From JL08 sp965363755 (GTDB lineage Bacteria > Pseudomonadota > Alphaproteobacteria > Rhodobacterales > Rhodobacteraceae): 6,421 bases of DNA. The stretch covers positions 1 to 6,421 of the forward strand of contig CBDTVL010000221.1 in assembly GCA_965363755.1 (NCBI GenBank). Direction: 5' to 3'. Below are positions 5,687-6,421 of this stretch, piece by piece. Within the stretch, counting starts at the first letter, position 1. Every line of letters starts with the position of its first letter. The position numbers and the translations under genes are program-made. The notes beneath the pieces were generated by a model. The model searched no databases. It saw nothing but the letters and a program-made list of their open reading frames with translations, and had not been told where the DNA came from.

Positions 5687-6195
5687 GCGACACACCCGGT
5701 GCCTATCTCGCGCGTGCGATCCACTTTGATGAGAGTGACATGAACATCTTTCACACCCCCGCGCGCACCGGAGAATGGTGCATCTCGGGCGGCTTTGAAT
5801 TCTCCAATTGGTCCGATGGCGATCTGACCGGCAAGGCGCGTCAGGCCTTTGCCAACGGCTGGCTGGGTCTGGAAACCTTCGGGCGCGTATCCGTGGTGGC
5901 CATCACCAAAATCGAACCGTCTGAGGTTGCTGTCTTGATTGATCTTCTGGCAGCTCATTTTGTCAGCCATTACGGCGCCCCCACAGTTGAGGCCTCGCGT
6001 GGCGTCGCTGAGACCGAACTGGCCCAGATGGCAGAACTCTGTGAGGGACAGCCCCCCAACACGTTGCTGACGGTCAGCCGCGAACTCACCGAGGCCGGGG
6101 TAAAAGAGGGCTACCGCATGATAGAGGCGCAAGATGCTGGTCTTGATCAGTTTGCGATCCACGGATCATTGGATGAAGAGCCGCATCACCACTAA
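5683..6195 (+). CDS. DUF6505-like protein, last gene of the Mrp operon
   Basis: Protein of 170 residues, soluble, acidic overall, ending in a short His tail (EEPHHH). I believe it is the DUF6505 family found in the same neighbourhoods; no function is known. Visible blocks are YLARAIHFDESDMNIF (8-23), GEWCISGGFEFSNW (30-43) and KARQAFANGWLGLETFGRVS (51-70), followed by a helical part (EVAVLIDLLAAHFVSHYG, 81-98). ATG at 5683 overlaps the ligase-like gene's stop (ATGA) and has a strong GGAGG 7 nt upstream (5671-5675), so it may be translated more strongly than its neighbour. The aromatic, globular pattern and the terminal histidines could bind metal, but nothing in the sequence proves it. No gene follows on this strand in the window, so it probably closes the operon. 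Confidence 0.8.
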   Translation: MSDTPGAYLARAIHFDESDMNIFHTPARTGEWCISGGFEFSNWSDGDLTGKARQAFANGWLGLETFGRVSVVAITKIEPSEVAVLIDLLAAHFVSHYGAPTVEASRGVAETELAQMAELCEGQPPNTLLTVSRELTEAGVKEGYRMIEAQDAGLDQFAIHGSLDEEPHHH

Positions 6196-6243
6196 GACGT
6201 ATATGTCTCCTCCCTCTTAAACTTGCCAAAAGCGACTTGATTT

Positions 6244-6272
6244 ACAAAAGGCGTTGGGGATCGTGACGCCTT
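6244..6272 (-). terminator. Probable intrinsic terminator, minus-strand orientation
   Basis: On the minus strand a 7-bp stem AAGGCGT / ACGCCTT (6272-6266 with 6254-6248) encloses an 11-nt loop and runs directly into TTTT (6249-6246), then GTAAA. The plus-strand reading lacks a T tract, so it better suits transcripts arriving from the right. It begins at the stop codon of the small minus-strand ORF. The short T run and modest stem keep confidence moderate. Confidence 0.45.
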
Positions 6273-6403
6273 CAAACTTTATCTTCGATTGAATTATCAG
6301 TTTTTGCAGCAAACACCTTTTGCGCCTTGGCGCCAGAAGTATGTGTTCCATACCCGCTAAGCGCTGCGACCAGCAGCAAAAGGCCCCAATTGACCGATGG
6401 CAT
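6272..6403 (-). CDS. Possible small exported or membrane-anchored peptide (or 3' end of a longer gene)
   Basis: A 43-residue reading frame from ATG at 6403 to TGA at 6274-6272. The N-terminal part reads MPSVNWGLLLLVAALSG, a hydrophobic stretch like a signal sequence or membrane anchor, followed by a polar tail rich in Lys, Asp and Glu ending IEDKV. I do not recognise a family. Support comes from the balanced amino-acid composition and from the hairpin with T tract directly behind its stop. The frame stays open upstream to the window edge (GTG at 6421-6419 is also in frame), so this may be the C-terminal end of a larger gene. A GAGG upstream sits 12 nt from the ATG, which is long; the same GAGG suits an overlapping frame better, so the call is tentative. 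Confidence 0.3.
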   Translation of the reverse strand: MPSVNWGLLLLVAALSGYGTHTSGAKAQKVFAAKTDNSIEDKV

Positions 6404-6421
6404 AGCATTGCAACACCTCAC

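Noticed and set aside
6195..6208. Palindrome AGACGTATATGTCT after the DUF6505-like gene as an operon terminator
   Set aside because: Only 4 solid base pairs plus a wobble and no T tract on the plus strand.
6217..6408. 63-residue minus-strand frame at the right edge
   Set aside because: Although GAGG is well spaced from its ATG, the product is rich in Cys, Arg and Trp with no coherent pattern, and it reads through the likely terminator hairpin. The alternative frame ending at 6272 is more protein-like.
1..6421. CRISPR array, tRNA/rRNA, insertion sequence or prophage attachment site
   Set aside because: No regularly spaced repeats, no tRNA cloverleaf or rRNA stretch, no transposase or terminal inverted repeats were seen on either strand.

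Overview
The window looks like the chromosome of an alphaproteobacterium of the Rhodobacterales (Roseobacter type). The reasons are the moderately high GC, the family content, and a gene set that I recall seeing beside periplasmic formate dehydrogenase (FDH) operons in that group. No dehydrogenase structural gene lies inside the window, so the FDH link is contextual knowledge and not something the sequence shows.

Layout: (1) A DUF3305 gene on the minus strand (20-592, probable TTG start). (2) A gene-poor divergent spacer (593-944). (3) A 650-residue multi-cluster ferredoxin-like protein on the plus strand (945-2897). (4) A secreted mono-haem cytochrome c on the minus strand (2891-3637, TTG start), whose 3' end overlaps the ferredoxin gene by 7 bp tail to tail. 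(5) A short divergent promoter region (3638-3724). (6) A compact plus-strand operon (3725-6195): a 64-residue DUF6494-type protein, an Mrp/NBP35 (ApbC-like) Fe-S carrier ATPase with a GTG start, a degenerate biotin/lipoate-ligase-like DUF4444 protein and a DUF6505-like protein. The last three genes are joined by ATGA overlaps. (7) A tail (6196-6421) with a possible small minus-strand ORF that runs toward the window edge, and a hairpin terminator directly behind it.

How the genes may work together: the Mrp ATPase is an Fe-S cluster carrier, the 650-residue protein has many Fe-S clusters, and the cytochrome is periplasmic. With DUF3305 (an FDH-neighbourhood family) this reads as a maturation or electron-transfer accessory set for a molybdenum/tungsten formate dehydrogenase.

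Two architectures stand out. The Fe-S protein follows the domain order of HdrA (N-terminal Cys domain, shortened Rossmann region, two 4Fe-4S clusters), then adds a cysteine-free MvhD/FlpD-like segment and two more clusters. The cytochrome carries an N-terminal segment resembling the two ends of a TupA-type tungstate-binding protein, fused to the haem domain. Both calls come from reading the protein by eye and are unverified.
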